A stretch of 64,000 nucleotides of DNA from Mangifera indica (lineage: Eukaryota > Streptophyta > Magnoliopsida > Sapindales > Anacardiaceae): the NCBI RefSeq assembly GCF_011075055.1, contig NC_058153.1, positions 12,710,001 through 12,774,000 on the forward strand. Reading direction: 5' to 3'. This document shows, one piece after another, positions 9,703-21,539 of the stretch. The notes beneath the pieces are model-generated. The model was not told the origin of the DNA, did no database searches, and was given only the letters and a program-made list of their open reading frames with translations. A program made the translations under genes and the position numbers. Positions within the stretch are counted from its first letter, which is position 1. Each line of letters starts with the position of its first letter.

Positions 9703-11812
9703 TTCCAGTTCAATACTATCAAATGAAAATATGTCAAAGTACACATGATTTCGTATCCCTTGACTTCAATCTACAGCCACATTCCTAGTGAAGTTATGCA
9801 AAAAGTTAATTCTTCCACCAATTAAGAAATTTATGCAGCTAAAGCTCCATGGTTGACCACTTGAGTTGTCAAAGAAATATGTTTCAATAACCATAAGGGT
9901 TATCTATGCTTAATTAAATTTGAACAAGGACCACAAATCATGGAAATAAAGATGGTTGTGAGGATAATAAGCCACAAGAACACTATAGAACTTCATCATG
10001 ACTTTTTTATTAAGCTCATCACTGATTATCAGAAACAAAGACTAGTTAACTTGTATGCAAGAAAGATATCCAACCCACCACCAAAAAACTGAACCTTATT
10101 AGCTGAATTTTGTATATTATGAGACCTGTGATATGAATCAATATGTCACCTAGACTTCCTCACATTATTAAATGAACTAGTAATGGCATCGGAACATGAA
10201 AGTAATGACACCAACCTGTCAAGCAACGCTAACTTGTTCAGTGAATTCATTTAAATTAAAACTTGTGGAGCTCAAAATTTCGTTTAGGAAGATCACTAGT
10301 ATGAGTCGACCTGTTATCCAATGGAAATAGAGGACATTATTACGACAAGTCAAAAACAAGCTATCATTAAGAAAGTCAGCTTCTAAGTGGGCCAATACAT
10401 GGAAATTCCTTAAGATCATACCTTCAAAAGGCAAATATCTAAATCAATCCCATGAAATTTATCATCAGAGAGGATTGCAAGTTAAAAGAGCACTTAATTG
10501 AAGAGGGAAGAGAACCCAAAATCAGAAGCAAAAGTCTAAAATCTAGCCTGAACAAATACAAATTGATTAACCAGTCCCCCAATGTGTCCCAATTAAATTT
10601 TATACTCAACAAGCTTCTTAAATCCTTCCGTAATGCCTAATCTTCCGTTTCAACAGCTTATTCATATTGAACTACCCCATACGTGGAAAAAGATTAATTG
10701 CATCTAAATTTAGAACAAATCCACCAAATAAATCACATAAAATCAGAAGAATATTGCTGCAAAATACATCTGGAAACAAAGCTAACATGAAAAGATATTA
10801 GCAAGTAAAATTACCTGAGTGATTAAGCTACAGGAAATGGAAGTTGTTTGCTGTTGCCCCCAAAAAACCCAACAACAAATGGTGCTGAAAACAATAATAC
10901 ACTTAAATAAATTGGAAACAAAAACAGACCTAATTTGCTCCTGCCCTAAGAAGGAAACAAAATAAGAACAGAGAAAAATCAGCATTCTCAGAGAAGAGAT
11001 TCTCAACCTGCACAAGAAGATTGCCTTCTTGGGAAACTTCATTCATGGCTACAAAGTCTGGCATATTTTCCCAGAAGTGAAAACAAACCATGTTTCTCAC
11101 TTTAGGGAAGTAATTATCGAGTCGAAGTTACAAAAGTTTTCATGTCAACCAAATCCAGATCACAAAGAAGAAGCAAAAACATAAGGTAGCGAAGCTGCAA
11201 CACATAAAAGGAAACAAAATCAAACAAATATCAGCAAGATTCACGAAAAGCAAAAACTTAAGAGCTTTGGAGAGAAAACCCAAGCTAAAAAGAGGAGAAA
11301 ATACCCAAAATTGGATGTCAAAAAATAATAATAATAAAAAGAGAAAGAGGTGGAAGAAGATGGTTTTGAATTTGATAAGCAAAGAAGAAGGTGAAAATGG
11401 AAAGAACATAAAAATTCCAAAAGAAAATTATAGTTTTCCGTTAACACTCACCAAGCATACCTTCAAGTAGTTCGCCCTCTTCAAAGACAGATAGAGGACC
11501 ATGAAAAGTCACGCTGCCCAATTTCAAGCTCCATCACTTGCTATTCTTATTATTATAATATAAGAAATCCAAACAATACAAAGAACATAAGTCAATTTTA
11601 ACTTCTCTTTTCATGATGAAGAGCTCAACCCTCAATGTCTCACTTCTTTTCCTTTTTCATTTTGTTCTCATTTTTAACACTCAACATTGAGATAAGTCAA
11701 GAGTTCTATAGATACATATAGAGAGAGAAAAGTGGACGTGAAGACATATAAGCGGAAGAAAAAGTTTCTGTAGTCTCAGTTGTAAAGACGAGAGAGACGT
11801 GAAGAGTTTTGA
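9700..11812 (-). pseudogene. MIR156 primary-transcript region linked to a broken hairpin
   Basis: Minus-strand gene-like region downstream of the truncated hairpin at 11813. A donor-like site follows the block CCTCTATCTGTCTTTGAAGA (near 11465-11500). An acceptor-like T-rich tract lies near 11280. A block with GGGCAGGAGCAAATTAGG (10915-10950) precedes a donor-like GTAATTTTAC near 10810. An acceptor-like site lies before GTTGGTGTCATTAC (near 10215). The same layout is seen in four sister modules. Short open frames occur but are not kept in register, which fits non-coding exons. Expression of this copy is doubtful because its hairpin is incomplete. Confidence 0.4.
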
Positions 11813-11874
11813 GCTAACAGAAGGGGAAGTGAGCACGCACCCACAAAGGCATTTTCTCAAACAATTGCCTGCGT
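11813..11874 (-). pseudogene. MIR156 hairpin remnant: loop and 3' arm, mature arm lost
   Basis: The minus strand carries the loop (GCAATTGTTTGAGAAAATGC) and a miR156*-like arm (GTGCTCACTTCCCCTTCTGT). The expected 5' arm TGACAGAAGAGAG... is replaced beyond GCCTGCGT by unrelated sequence, GCAGCCAAGAAGG on the plus strand. The intact copies at 19456 and 42801 show what is missing. The star arm has extra substitutions compared with the other copies, as expected without selection. Confidence 0.8.
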
Positions 11875-12125
11875 TTGCAGCCAAGAAGGTGTTTTAGGAA
11901 CTGATTTTGGTGTTGCCAAGTTTGAAAATGAAGAAACACCTCATAACCAATTGGGCAAAGAGAGAAAGAACGGAATTGTGGAAAGTTTGCTTCCCTTTTG
12001 GAGGTCTAGTGGCAATGTAAGATGTAGAGAAAGTTGGTTATTAAGACTTGATTTCGTGCTAACAAGGGGAAAAGGCAACGACTTTGTTTTAAAGATAAAA
12101 CTGCAACAACATTGTAGGTGCATTT
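11875..12125. other. Sequence replacing the MIR156 5' arm and upstream region
   Basis: Shared with 36104-36300 and 59837-60060 but not with the intact precursor copies. It contains GAAACACC(T/C)CATAA(C/T)CAATTGGG and, in the later copies, a GA-rich run. Its origin is unknown. The junction at GCCTGCGT marks where the mature arm was lost. Confidence 0.4.
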
Positions 12126-14080
12126 TTAATTACATAAATGAGTATAAAGATAATGTGTTATCATATAATAAATAATTTTTAATTTAAAATAAAATAATAT
12201 TTAATTATATAATAATATTTTATTTGTAATAAAATTATACGCACATACTTTAACTATACAAAATTGATATATAAGTAATATGTTATTATATGATTAGATA
12301 TTTTTAAATTAAAAATAAAATAATATTTAATCACATAATTATATATTATTTGTATACTTATTTTATATATTTAAAAAATATATAATATTATTTTATTATT
12401 TATATACTTATTTATGTATTTAAAAATATAAAACCAATAGACATTGCTCATAAATTTTAATATTATTTTCTCTGATTTGGGAAAAAAATTGATACAATTT
12501 ATTAAATGTTTTGATTTGACAAAAATGATTGCTCAAATGTAGGATTTGGATGCTGGGGAGGCACTAATTCAAGGACTTGTTTTGTACCAAGGAGGAATTC
12601 TCATGGTATTGTGTTTGTTTCCATAATAAATAAAACCAGTAAAAATCATTTGAATAAAAAATGATTGAATGGGAATATAAAAATAAGACTACTGTATTTT
12701 AATATCGGATAAGACTTTGTGTGGACGGGCACCTGTCATTGAACTATTTTGGCATGGAAAGCCTAGCATCATCCCATTTCACTTTTATGAGAGTTCTTAA
12801 TTAGAAAAAAAAAAAAAAAATCAATCTACTTACGACAAAAATTAATTATATTGTTAATGCCTATCCACAAAAAAAAAAGTTATAAATACCGGTGTTTAAA
12901 ATTATCTAATAGTTTATTTAATAATTATAATTTTATATATATTTTTAACACTATTGATCTAAACAGCCAATAAATCGATTAAACTCTAAACAAATAGTTT
13001 GATTTAATAATATCTAGCTTAATATAAAAACATTCCTCAAAAGTATCTGATATTTAATATAATCAATTTTTTGTTCAAAACAGTTATTTGATGTTGACAA
13101 TGAATGGCTAACTTTTATAGAACCACTGAAATTTTCCGCTATAAATATCAACGATATTATTGCAAATTTAGAAGCACAATAAATTGAAGTCCTTATCTAA
13201 TTCTTGAGATTGAGAAAATTTTGGGCTATCAATATCAAGGATATTATTACAAATTTAGAAGCACAATAAATTGAAATCCTTATCTAATTCTTGAGATTGA
13301 GAATATTGCCAAAATTTAAAATACAATACAATATTATATGAAATTCAATCTATAAAATGACTCATAAATTATATATATTAATTAAAATTTTAATAATAAA
13401 ATTATGTATACTTAATTTTAACTATCTAATTGGATCTCAATTGATATATCATGTGATTGAGTAAGTTTTAATTATGGATAAAATAACATATAATTATATA
13501 ATAATATAGTATTTAAATACTTAAAACTGAATACACATAATATTTTTCTCATTTTTATCGCACTTTATTAATAAATTAGTCATAATTTATATGAAACCAT
13601 ATTGTAATATAAATTGCAAAGTTCAAATTGGTTATTATTTTTTATACTCTAATCACACCATTCTTAACCGTAATTAAAAGTATATTTATAGTTATTGGGT
13701 CAGGTTCCAATGATGAGCATGGGTGGTTTGAGTTAGACTGAACCCAAAGAAGGGGCATATCAAATTTACATTAAATATGAAATGACATGAGAAAAAAAAG
13801 TTACGATGAAAAATTCATGACCAAACCAGTTTTAATGGTAAACCAAGACAAAAAAAAGTTATGCTAAAAAAAGAGAAAAAGAAGAATCACCAGAAAAACA
13901 GAAGAATTATTGAAAAAAAAAAGCTATAATGAAAAATTATTGATGAATCCAAATACAATCTAAACATGCATTGGAGCTCAAACTGATTAGGTTTGATTCT
14001 ACTCTAATAGAATGGTTCATATTCACGTGAGAAGGTTTACAAATTATATAATGATGATTAACAATTTCAAGAATGATATA
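12126..14080. other. AT-rich spacer with decayed palindromic repeats; no gene seen
   Basis: Extremely AT-rich. Two decayed copies of the palindromic MITE family are visible at about 12126-12430 (two overlapping units) and 13389-13545. A 110-base segment beginning GGCTATAAATATCAACGATA-like near 13140 is repeated directly near 13225 (TTGCAAATTTAGAAGCACAA in both). No coding sequence recognised. Confidence 0.45.
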
Positions 14081-15346
14081 AGGATTGATTCAGCACCTCT
14101 CGCCAGCACATGCAATTATCTCCAAGAAGAATAAATGTAGAAATAAATTCCAGAAAGCGATACAATTTCATACATAGGCATCATGCACGGCAAATTTTAG
14201 TTAAAAAATCACAGAAGCTATAATATATATATAAAATTCCAACGCAATACTCTAATATGAAAATATGCCGAAGCACACATGATTTCATATCCCTTGTCAT
14301 CAATCTGCAGCCACATTCCTAATGAAGCTATGCAAATACTTAATTCTTGCACCAATTAAGAAATTAAAGTAGCAATTTTTAAGATGTATGACACTTTAAA
14401 AGTAAAAAATTCAATGGTAATCACAAAGAAAATAAAGTTCCACTTTCTTCCAATTGAGATGACAATGAAATATGTTTAAACAACCATAAGGGTTATCTAT
14501 GCCTAATCAAAACCTGAGCAAATAATCATTAAAAAAAGAGAAGGCTCTGAGGACAATAAGCCACAAGAACACTATAGAACTTCATCAAGACTTTTTCATG
14601 AACAAGTATGCATAAAAAATCCCAAACCACATACCAAAAAACTGAACCTTATTAACTGAATTTTATATATTATTAGACCTGTGATATGAATCAATGTGTC
14701 ATCTGGAATTCCTAACATTATTAAATAAACTAGTAATGGCATCAGAACTTGCAAAAATTGACACCAACCTGCAAACCAGCTCAAACTTGTTCAGTGAATT
14801 CATTTGAACTAAAACTAGTGGTGCTCAAAATTTAGTTAAAAAAGATCACAAGTATGAGTCAACCTGTTATCCAATGGAAATAGGGAACATCATTATAGAA
14901 GTCAAAAACAAACCAATAATAAGAAAGTCAGTTTCTAAGTGAGCCAACACATGGAAATTGCATAAGATCACATCTTCAAAAGGAAAATATGTAAATCAAT
15001 CCCACGAAATTTATCATCATTGAAGATGCAAGTTAAAAAAGCACTTAATTGAAAAGGGAAGAGAACCCAATATCAGAAGCGAAAGTCTAAAATCTAGGCT
15101 GAACAAAGACAATTCCGTTGCAAATTGATTAACAAGTCCCTCTGTGTGCCTATTAAATTTTATGCTCAACAAGTTTCTTAAATCCTTTCTTAATGGCTAA
15201 TCTTCCATAACAACAACTTATTCATATTGAAAGAACCCAATCTTCCTTATTCATATTAAACTACCCCATCAAGTGGAAACAGATTAATTGCATCTAAATT
15301 TAGAACAAATCCACCAAATAAATCACATAAAATCAGAAAAATATTA
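14081..15346 (-). pseudogene. Partial duplicate of the 3' portion of the MIR156 locus
   Basis: Parallels 1900-3111, 37740-38917 and 61270-62516. It includes the exon-like block with GATGCCATTACTAGTTTATT (minus strand, near 14735) bounded by an acceptor-like site and ATCACAG/GTCT-type donor. It is interrupted at 15347 by an LTR fragment. The hairpin is not present in this copy. Confidence 0.4.
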
Positions 15347-15676
15347 GAATATTTATTAGTCGGTTGTGAGTTGTAACAATGAAAAGGCATGATAAGAGTT
15401 TAAGTTTTGTTTGGGTAATCTTTGGTTGATTTGGGAGGTCACAACTCCCTGAATTGTTGGTTATCATTTTGGGTTCCATTTATTTATTTATTTTAACCTA
15501 GGGACCAGCCTTGTAATTGCGTTGTAGTTCTCCTTGTTCAGATATAAAACAATGGTGAAAGTTCTTTTATTCAATTTCTAGTGTATTACTCTACCCTAAT
15601 TTCTTGAAAAAAGACCCTGTGTGTTATTTTGCTAGAGTATTGTGATTCAGGTGTTTAAGGTCCCAAATTTCTAATA
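15347..15676 (-). mobile_element. LTR fragment
   Basis: Matches the right part of the 31298-31801 LTR, ending CTAATA instead of CTAACA. The left part is missing exactly as in the copy at 3112. The fragment is deleted altogether in the third and fourth units (junctions at 38918 and about 62517). Confidence 0.5.
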
Positions 15677-16212
15677 ATAAGACGATAAATTACCACTTGA
15701 TCTAAAAGCTTAAGGTAGTAAATAGATAAAAAAGATTAGTTTCTTAGGGTTACAATGTTGCAAAACTGTCTTTATTAAGTTAGTATTTGACCTAAAATAA
15801 GCATAAAAGATAAGCCTTCAAGGATTTACAATCTTGCATAATTCCTTCAGTTAGGCTCACATCAACTCTAAAAAACTTTAGCTCTGATATTATGTGACCA
15901 TTTAACCCTAAAGTTCAAATTAGTAGGTAAAGGTTTAACATTAATATTAAAATCTCAACCTTCAGTGTGAAAATACAAGTCTTTATGTATGTTTGTGGAA
16001 GAAAATACATACCCCTACTAAATGTCTTATGAAACCCTCCAAGCTTTAGACTAGATTCACATAACATGAAAAATGATTTTCCTTCAATGTTGCATTGATA
16101 GAAAAATGCTTTCAACAAAACTTTTTTACTTCCTAATTAGTATTTAAGCACAAATGCCAATGACCAACTTTTTGTCATAAGGATGCAATATTCAGAAAAA
16201 AAAACTGTCCGC
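15677..16212. repeat. LTR-flanking repeat with primer-site-like motif
   Basis: Contains GCTCTGATATTATGTGACCA near 15881. This is the reverse complement of a sequence very close to the initiator-Met-tRNA primer site TGGTATCAGAGC, next to a TG-starting, LTR-like block. It suggests a minus-strand LTR element whose internal region is lost. Confidence 0.45.
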
Positions 16213-16369
16213 CTTAATAATGAGTACAAATCTATGTACTAAGAATGATGTGTCATCATGAGATTGAATGATTTTAAATTAAAATTCAAATATCATTCAA
16301 TCATATAATAATATGTAATTATTAGTACACATATTAGTAATCAATGTTAGTTTACATAGTCTTACTCCT
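16213..16369. mobile_element. Palindromic (foldback) MITE
   Basis: Inverted arms: AATAATGAGTACAAATCTAT at the left, mirrored by ATTAGTAATCAATGTTAGTT toward the right. GATTGAATGATTTT and ATCATTCAATCATA face each other at the centre. It is at the same location as in the other modules. Confidence 0.6.
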
Positions 16370-16886
16370 TTTAGAGAGTAAATAAACATCCTCTCACAAT
16401 TAATGGGTATAACATTTATACTAAAATCTTTAGAGATAAAACAAATCAAGTTGAGAAACATTGTACAAGACAACAAGACAAACATGGATTTCTTTGGTAA
16501 CGATTGTTGACATAGTAGCTCACCCAAAATCAACCTAATAGACAGTTATAGTTTGACACATGAACCATGTATATGGTAAAGTATAATAAATACTTGATGT
16601 AAAGTGAAAATTTAGATTTGTTTTACCTCCTGAAATACTAAATTAAATTGAGAAAGCTTAGAACTAGCTTACAACAAATGATTTTAAGTTATTATATAAC
16701 TTCTAAATCAACTTTACTAATTAGAGATATATTTATCTATTTCCACAACATAAATATCACTAAAATAGGATGTGCCATTGTTTTATCATAAAAAACACAC
16801 TTTGTTTAGACTGAAACGGAAATGACAAGTAGTAATGTGGTTTGGGCATGTAAAGTTCACAAAAGGACAAATTGAACGATATTTGT
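16370..16886. other. AT-rich intergenic sequence, nothing recognised
   Basis: Shared by all P and Q modules between the MITE and the CACTA-like end. No open frame, RNA or transposon border recognised. Confidence 0.3.
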
Positions 16887-17080
16887 CACTACAACAAATA
16901 TTTAATTTAGAGAAAATTTCAGTTTCGTCCTATAATAATCCATTTAGGGGATGAAATTTTAATTTTGTCCACCAAAGTATCTGACCTAATTTTAGAAATG
17001 AAACATTTAAAAATGTTTTTAGTTTTCACCTAGAATTATAATTTTAAGGGATAGGATTTTAATTTCTTCCATCTTTTATG
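16887..17080 (+). mobile_element. CACTA-like transposon end, shorter form
   Basis: Starts CACTACAACAAATATTTAAT, then one and a half of the roughly 100-base subterminal units (GTTTCGTCCTATAATAATCC, TTTAGGGGATGAAATTTTAA, GTCCACC). It has one unit fewer than the Q-type copies at 8592, 32967 and 56600. Confidence 0.5.
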
Positions 17081-17299
17081 AAATTTGTTGTTGTATGTAC
17101 ATTAAAAGGAGATTGCCCTTTGATTATCATTTAATGGTTAGTGATATTTAGAATGAAAGTTAACATCTGCCTTCATTTCTAATTGGGGAAATTGTGCTTC
17201 TTCTGTTCCTGGGACCAAAGATGCCCACCAAAAAGATGAAGGGTCTTCTTCTCAAAAGTAATTCACCACAAGTTACTCAAAGGAAAGTGTTATGACTAC

Positions 17300-19393
17300 A
17301 TTTTTTAGAATCTAATGTTTCATTTTATTGATCTCAATCCTACTAAATTATCAGTTTATTTCAAAACTTGCACCTTATTATGTATAAAATGGCCAATGCA
17401 CTTGACATATAAATGTCTTAATCCTAAATATGAGCTTAGACATATAAAATGGCCCAATGCAATTTTAAGATGCATGACACTTGTAACGCAAAAATTTCAA
17501 TGGCAATGTATGTAAAACATTTACAAGAAATTCTACTATCAAGGATGAAAATATTGGAGTATACATAAATACAGGATCCTATATATTATTATCACAAATA
17601 AATATAGGTTGACAATGATATACGTATCAACAACCATAAGGGTTATCTATGCTTAATCAAATTTGAGCAAATAAGGACCACAAATCATAGAAAAAAGAAG
17701 GTTATGAGGACAATAAGCCACAAGAAACGAAGACTAGTTAACTGGTGTGCAAGAAAAATATCCAACCCACCCACCAAAAAACTCAACCTCATTAGCTGAA
17801 TTTTGTACATTATGAGACCTGTGATATGAATCAATATGCCGCCTAGACTTCCTCATACTATTAAATAAACTAGTATATGGCATCAGAACATGAAAAGAAT
17901 GACACCAACCTGCCAATCAACTCAAAGTTGTTCAGTGAATTCATTTAAATTAAAACTAGTGGAGCCCAATATTTGGTTTAAAAAGGTCACAAGTATGAGT
18001 CAACTTGCTATGCAATGGAAATAGGGAACATTATTACGGCAACTCAAAAACAAACTATTAATAAGAAAGTCAGTTTCTAAGTGGGCCAATACATGGAAAC
18101 TGCTCAAAATAAAATCTTCGAAAGGCAAATATCTAAATCAATCCCATGAAATTTATCATCAGTGAAGATGCAAGTTGAAAAAGAATTTAATTGAAATAGG
18201 AAGACAACCCAGAACCAGAACAGATACAATTTCGTTGCAATTTGATTTAAAAAGCCACCTATGCGTCCCCATTAAATTTTATGCTCAACAAGTTTCTTAA
18301 ATCCTTCTTTAATGTCTAATCTTCCACAATAACAGCTTATTCATATTGAAACTACCCCATCAAGTGGCAAAAGATTAATTGCATCTAAATTTATAACATA
18401 TCCACCAAATAAATCACATAAAATCAGAAAATATTGCTGCAAAGTACATCTGGAAACAAAGCTAACATGAAAAGATATTAGCAAGTAAAATTACCTTAGC
18501 GATTAAGCTCCAGGAAATGGAAGTTGTTTGTTGTTGCCCCCAAAAAACCCAACAACAAATGGTGCTGAAAACAACAATACACTTAAATAAATTGGAAACA
18601 AAAACAGACCTAATTTGCTCCTGCCCTAAGAAGGAAACAAAATAAGAATCGAGAAAAATCAGCATGCTGAAAGAAGGGATTCCCAACCTGTACAAGAAGA
18701 TTGCCTTCTTGGGAAACTTCATTCATGGCTACAAAGTCGAGCATATTCTCCCAGAAGTGAAAACAAACCATTTTTCTCATTTTAGGAAAAAAAATTATCG
18801 AGTCAAAGACACAAAAGTTTTTATGTCAACCAAATCCAGATCAAAAATAGAAGCAAAAACATAAAAGCAAACAAATGAAAAAGATGTCAGCAAGATCCAC
18901 AATAAACAAAAACTTGAAAACTTTATACAGAAAACCCACCTGGGACAAGCTAAAAAGAGGAGAAATCACCCAAAATTGGAGGTCAAAATAAAGATGAGGA
19001 GGAGGAAGAAAAGGGTTATGAATTTGATAAGCAAAGAAGAAGGCGAAAACGAGAAAGAACATAAAAATTCCAAAAGAAAATCATAGTTTTCCGTTAGGGT
19101 ATGAACAGTAACCAGGAGTACCTCGAAGTAGTTCGCCCTTGTCAAAGACTAATAGAGGACCATGAAAAGTCACGCTTTCCAATTCCAAGCTCTATCACAT
19201 ATTATTCTTATTATTATAATATAAGAAATCCAAACAATACAAAGAACATAAGTCAATTTTAACTTCTCTTTCATAGAACTCAAGCGTTCTACAGATACAT
19301 ATAGAGAGAGAAGTGGACGTGCAGACATATAAGCGGAAGAAAAATTTTCAGTAGTCTGAGTTGTAAGGACGAGAGACAAGTGAAGGGTTTTGA
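17300..19393 (-). ncRNA. MIR156: Probable MIR156 primary transcript, downstream exons and introns (copy 1)
   Basis: Minus-strand region immediately downstream of the intact hairpin. Splice-like signals in order: a donor-like GTACTC after CTACTTCGAG near 19121; an acceptor-like TTAGCTTGTCCCAG near 18941; a donor-like GTAATTTTAC after CGCTAAG near 18493; and an acceptor-like TTGGCAG before GTTGGTGTCATTC near 17910. Plant MIR156 genes are often transcribed by Pol II as long spliced primaries, so this layout is plausible. The exon borders are my inference. Frames of 60-97 residues exist across it but are not conserved in register among the five modules, so I do not call a protein. Confidence 0.5.
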
Positions 19394-19480
19394 GCTGACA
19401 GAAAGATAAGTGAGCACGCACCCGCAAAGGTATTTTCTCAGACAATTGCCTGCGTGCGCTCACTCTCTTCTGTCAGCCTC
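19392..19480 (-). ncRNA. MIR156: MIR156 precursor hairpin, intact (copy 1)
   Basis: A stem-loop on the minus strand. The 5' arm TGACAGAAGAGAGTGAGCGC (19475-19456) is miR156, differing from the canonical 20-mer only at position 19 (G for A). The 3' arm (19415-19394) is miR156*, containing GCTCACTTATCTTTCTG, and pairs with the 5' arm except for two bulged bases. ACGCA and TGCGT extend the stem inward. The loop of about 38 bases is rich in A/T and ends in CCTTTGCGGG. The 5' position of the mature arm and the inward GCGTGCTCACT of the star arm match the usual MIR156 layout and set the strand. The product guides silencing of SPL transcription-factor mRNAs and so maintains the juvenile phase. The odd feature is a 2-base GC expansion in the 5' arm at the end of the mature sequence. 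Confidence 0.92.
19456..19475 (-). ncRNA. Predicted mature miR156 (variant 3' end)
   Basis: The 20-mer begins with 5' T and matches miR156 for the first 18 bases. The canonical AC ending reads GC here because GC is doubled (GAGCGCAC for GAGCAC). Cleavage position is inferred from family convention, and small-RNA reads are needed to fix it. Confidence 0.8.
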
Positions 19481-19600
19481 TCTTCCTCTTTATTATTCTG
19501 GGCTCTCTACAGCTACATATATCAACCAAACGTATATCTATGTATTGTGAAAAATGGAAAGATTTTTCGCTCGGAAGATTTTGTGTTGTTAGTTGAAGTT
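19481..19600 (-). promoter_or_regulatory. Short upstream region of the intact MIR156 hairpin
   Basis: Only about 120 bases separate the hairpin from the start of the AT-rich repeat. This stretch (minus strand) includes GATATATGTAGCTGTAGAGA, which could hold a weak TATA element, and a purine-rich AAAGAGGAAGAGAGG run before the hairpin. The same stretch occurs at 42826-42945. Any further promoter would have to lie within the repeat. Confidence 0.35.
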
Positions 19601-21180
19601 ACCTACTCCCCGGTTAGTAAATTCAGAAACAAGAAAAAAAATGTGTGAAAATTATATGAGTATAATATGATAAATATACTATCATTAGTAATACTTTTTT
19701 AAAAATATGATAATATAAATAATAATTTTAATGTTTTTTATGGATATTCTGATTAACCATTTAAATGTAAAACATATAATCAATTATTAAATCTAATATA
19801 ACATTATATATAATTAAGATTTAATCATCATTAAAAATTATTAAGAGATGATAGAGATTTAAATAACAAAAAATTGAGTTTTTTTGTTTTAGATAGTTAC
19901 GATATTCTGATAATTAATTAAAAATAGAAAGGATATTTTTATATTTTAAAAATTCATAAAAAAGTAAAAAACGTAAAAATGATAATAATATGTATTTAAT
20001 ACAAAAATGAATAAAATACGTATTTAATACATTATAAGTTCAAAATTCAGAACAATATATTTAAAACGTGAATAATTCATGTTTTTAGTAACTAAGTTCT
20101 ACTTTTTATATCCAACAATATGTATTATATAATTAAATTTTAAAATTAAAATTCAATAATCACCAAAGAGAAAAAATTATTGAAAAAGAATAGTTACGGT
20201 AAAAAATTATTAGTGAACCTAAACTTGAGTTAAACATATATTCAAATTTAAATTAATTTGATTCGAATTTATTTTTAATGATATAATGATCCATTTTCAT
20301 GAAAGAATATTTACCAACTATATGATGATGATTAACCGTTACAACAATATTACCGATATTGATTATTTAATTTAAGCACGTATGAGAAATTTGCAAATAT
20401 AATTTTGAGTTTTATTTTTTTTATTTTTTTATTTTTTTGGGGGGCGGGGAGTGGGGGTTATGGCAAAAAGAATCCTACCTACTAATAAAGAGTATCAATA
20501 ATTACCTACTTACTAATTAATTAAACTGGGACCGAGGTGATTAGTGCCTTGATTGAATTTTGGGGCATGAATCATGACAAGGGAAGGCTAAGAGTTGAGA
20601 CAGGACAAGCCCTAGCCCGGATATTTCCTAAAGATGCTTATTGGGCCAAGAAAAACATGAAATCAGGCCTATAAAAATCGAAGTGAGAATGGCTTTTTTT
20701 TTTTTTTTTTCATTATATCTAAATTCTTTTCAATTATCACACCAATGTTTTTGAACCTAGTCATGAAGTCGATCTAAATTAATCCTCCTCTAATCAATAC
20801 TTGAATACGTGAACTTTTAAATAAATATTAAAATAATATTTTAAATAATTTTATTTTTTTAATCATTAAATATGAATTTCAAATTATATTTAAGTAAAAT
20901 TAAATTTAGTTTGGTAACAAACATGAGCATGTCATGTGTAAAGTATCAAGTTTGAGTCTTTACCTCGATATCCATAAGAATTTAGAGTTCCCTATACCCC
21001 CCTCAAAATTTGAACTAACTTTAGCCTAAAAATGTAACTTACTTCTCTAACCCCTATTAAATAGTAGCAAAAACTCATAATAGATTTGAGTTAAACTGAC
21101 TCTAAACTAAAGAGTAGTTTAAGTTCAACTTAAATAAATGACAATCAGCTTAAGATTGCGCTACGCTCACTCAAGTTTGT
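19601..21180. repeat. AT-rich repeat between MIR156 and gypsy fragment
   Basis: Homologous to 4175-5780 and 42955-44560. It contains a T-run followed by a G-rich tract at 20403-20457. A block near 20200-20330 resembles 13900-14040 in the P spacer, so the two spacers share an interspersed repeat. No gene seen. Confidence 0.4.
20439..20457 (+). other. G-rich tract, possible G-quadruplex
   Basis: GGGGGGCGGGGAGTGGGGG directly after about 30 bases of T-rich sequence. It has four possible G-tracts if the first run is split. The third unit has a similar but diverged tract at 43830-43849. Confidence 0.5.
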
Positions 21181-21539
21181 CATTTAGTGGTATCATGGAA
21201 GAAGAATCATTATCGGATAAAAAGAAAAGTTGCTAGAGATCTCGCATCCAATGCAATGATGTCGATGTGATATTGGTCTCAAACCAAACTTGACAAGCTA
21301 AAACTTCTATTTAAATTCCACTCATTCGAGTTAAACAACAATCTACACTTATGCAAGCTTAAATTGAGTCCACCCCTAAAAAAAAACACATCCAAAAAAA
21401 TTAAATTGATCGCTAGTAGTCCTTGGATTGGCACATGAAATGACAAGTAGAGACATAATTTGATAGTTATATTTGGAGGTATTTGTAAGAGAAATACTGG
21501 TGAAGGAACTAAAAACGAAGTCATTCGTTAGTAAAGGTT

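Noticed and set aside
10782..11042. Repeated hydrophobic frame starting MKFPKKAIF (also 18462, 35047, 41823 and 58785) as a membrane protein
   Set aside because: Open length and frame differ between modules, T-rich intron-like sequence explains the hydrophobicity, and the opposite strand is open over the same block. It lies within the MIR156 transcript region.
18664..18864. Plus-strand frame starting MLKEGIPNLYKKIAFLGNF (also 35183, 41983 and 58921) as a gene
   Set aside because: It overlaps the minus-strand block above, has no start context or exon partners, and the strand is opposite to the miR156 precursor that defines the locus.
19394..19415. Plus-strand arm TGACAGAAAGATAAGTGAGC as the mature miR156
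   Set aside because: It has two extra bases relative to miR156, and its reverse complement fits miR156*. The minus-strand 5' arm is a far better match and puts the mature in the usual position.
19170..19463. 97-residue minus-strand frame (also 42515-42808) as a protein gene
   Set aside because: It begins inside the miR156 mature arm and runs through the loop and star arm. It is explained by the hairpin and is not open in the sister modules.
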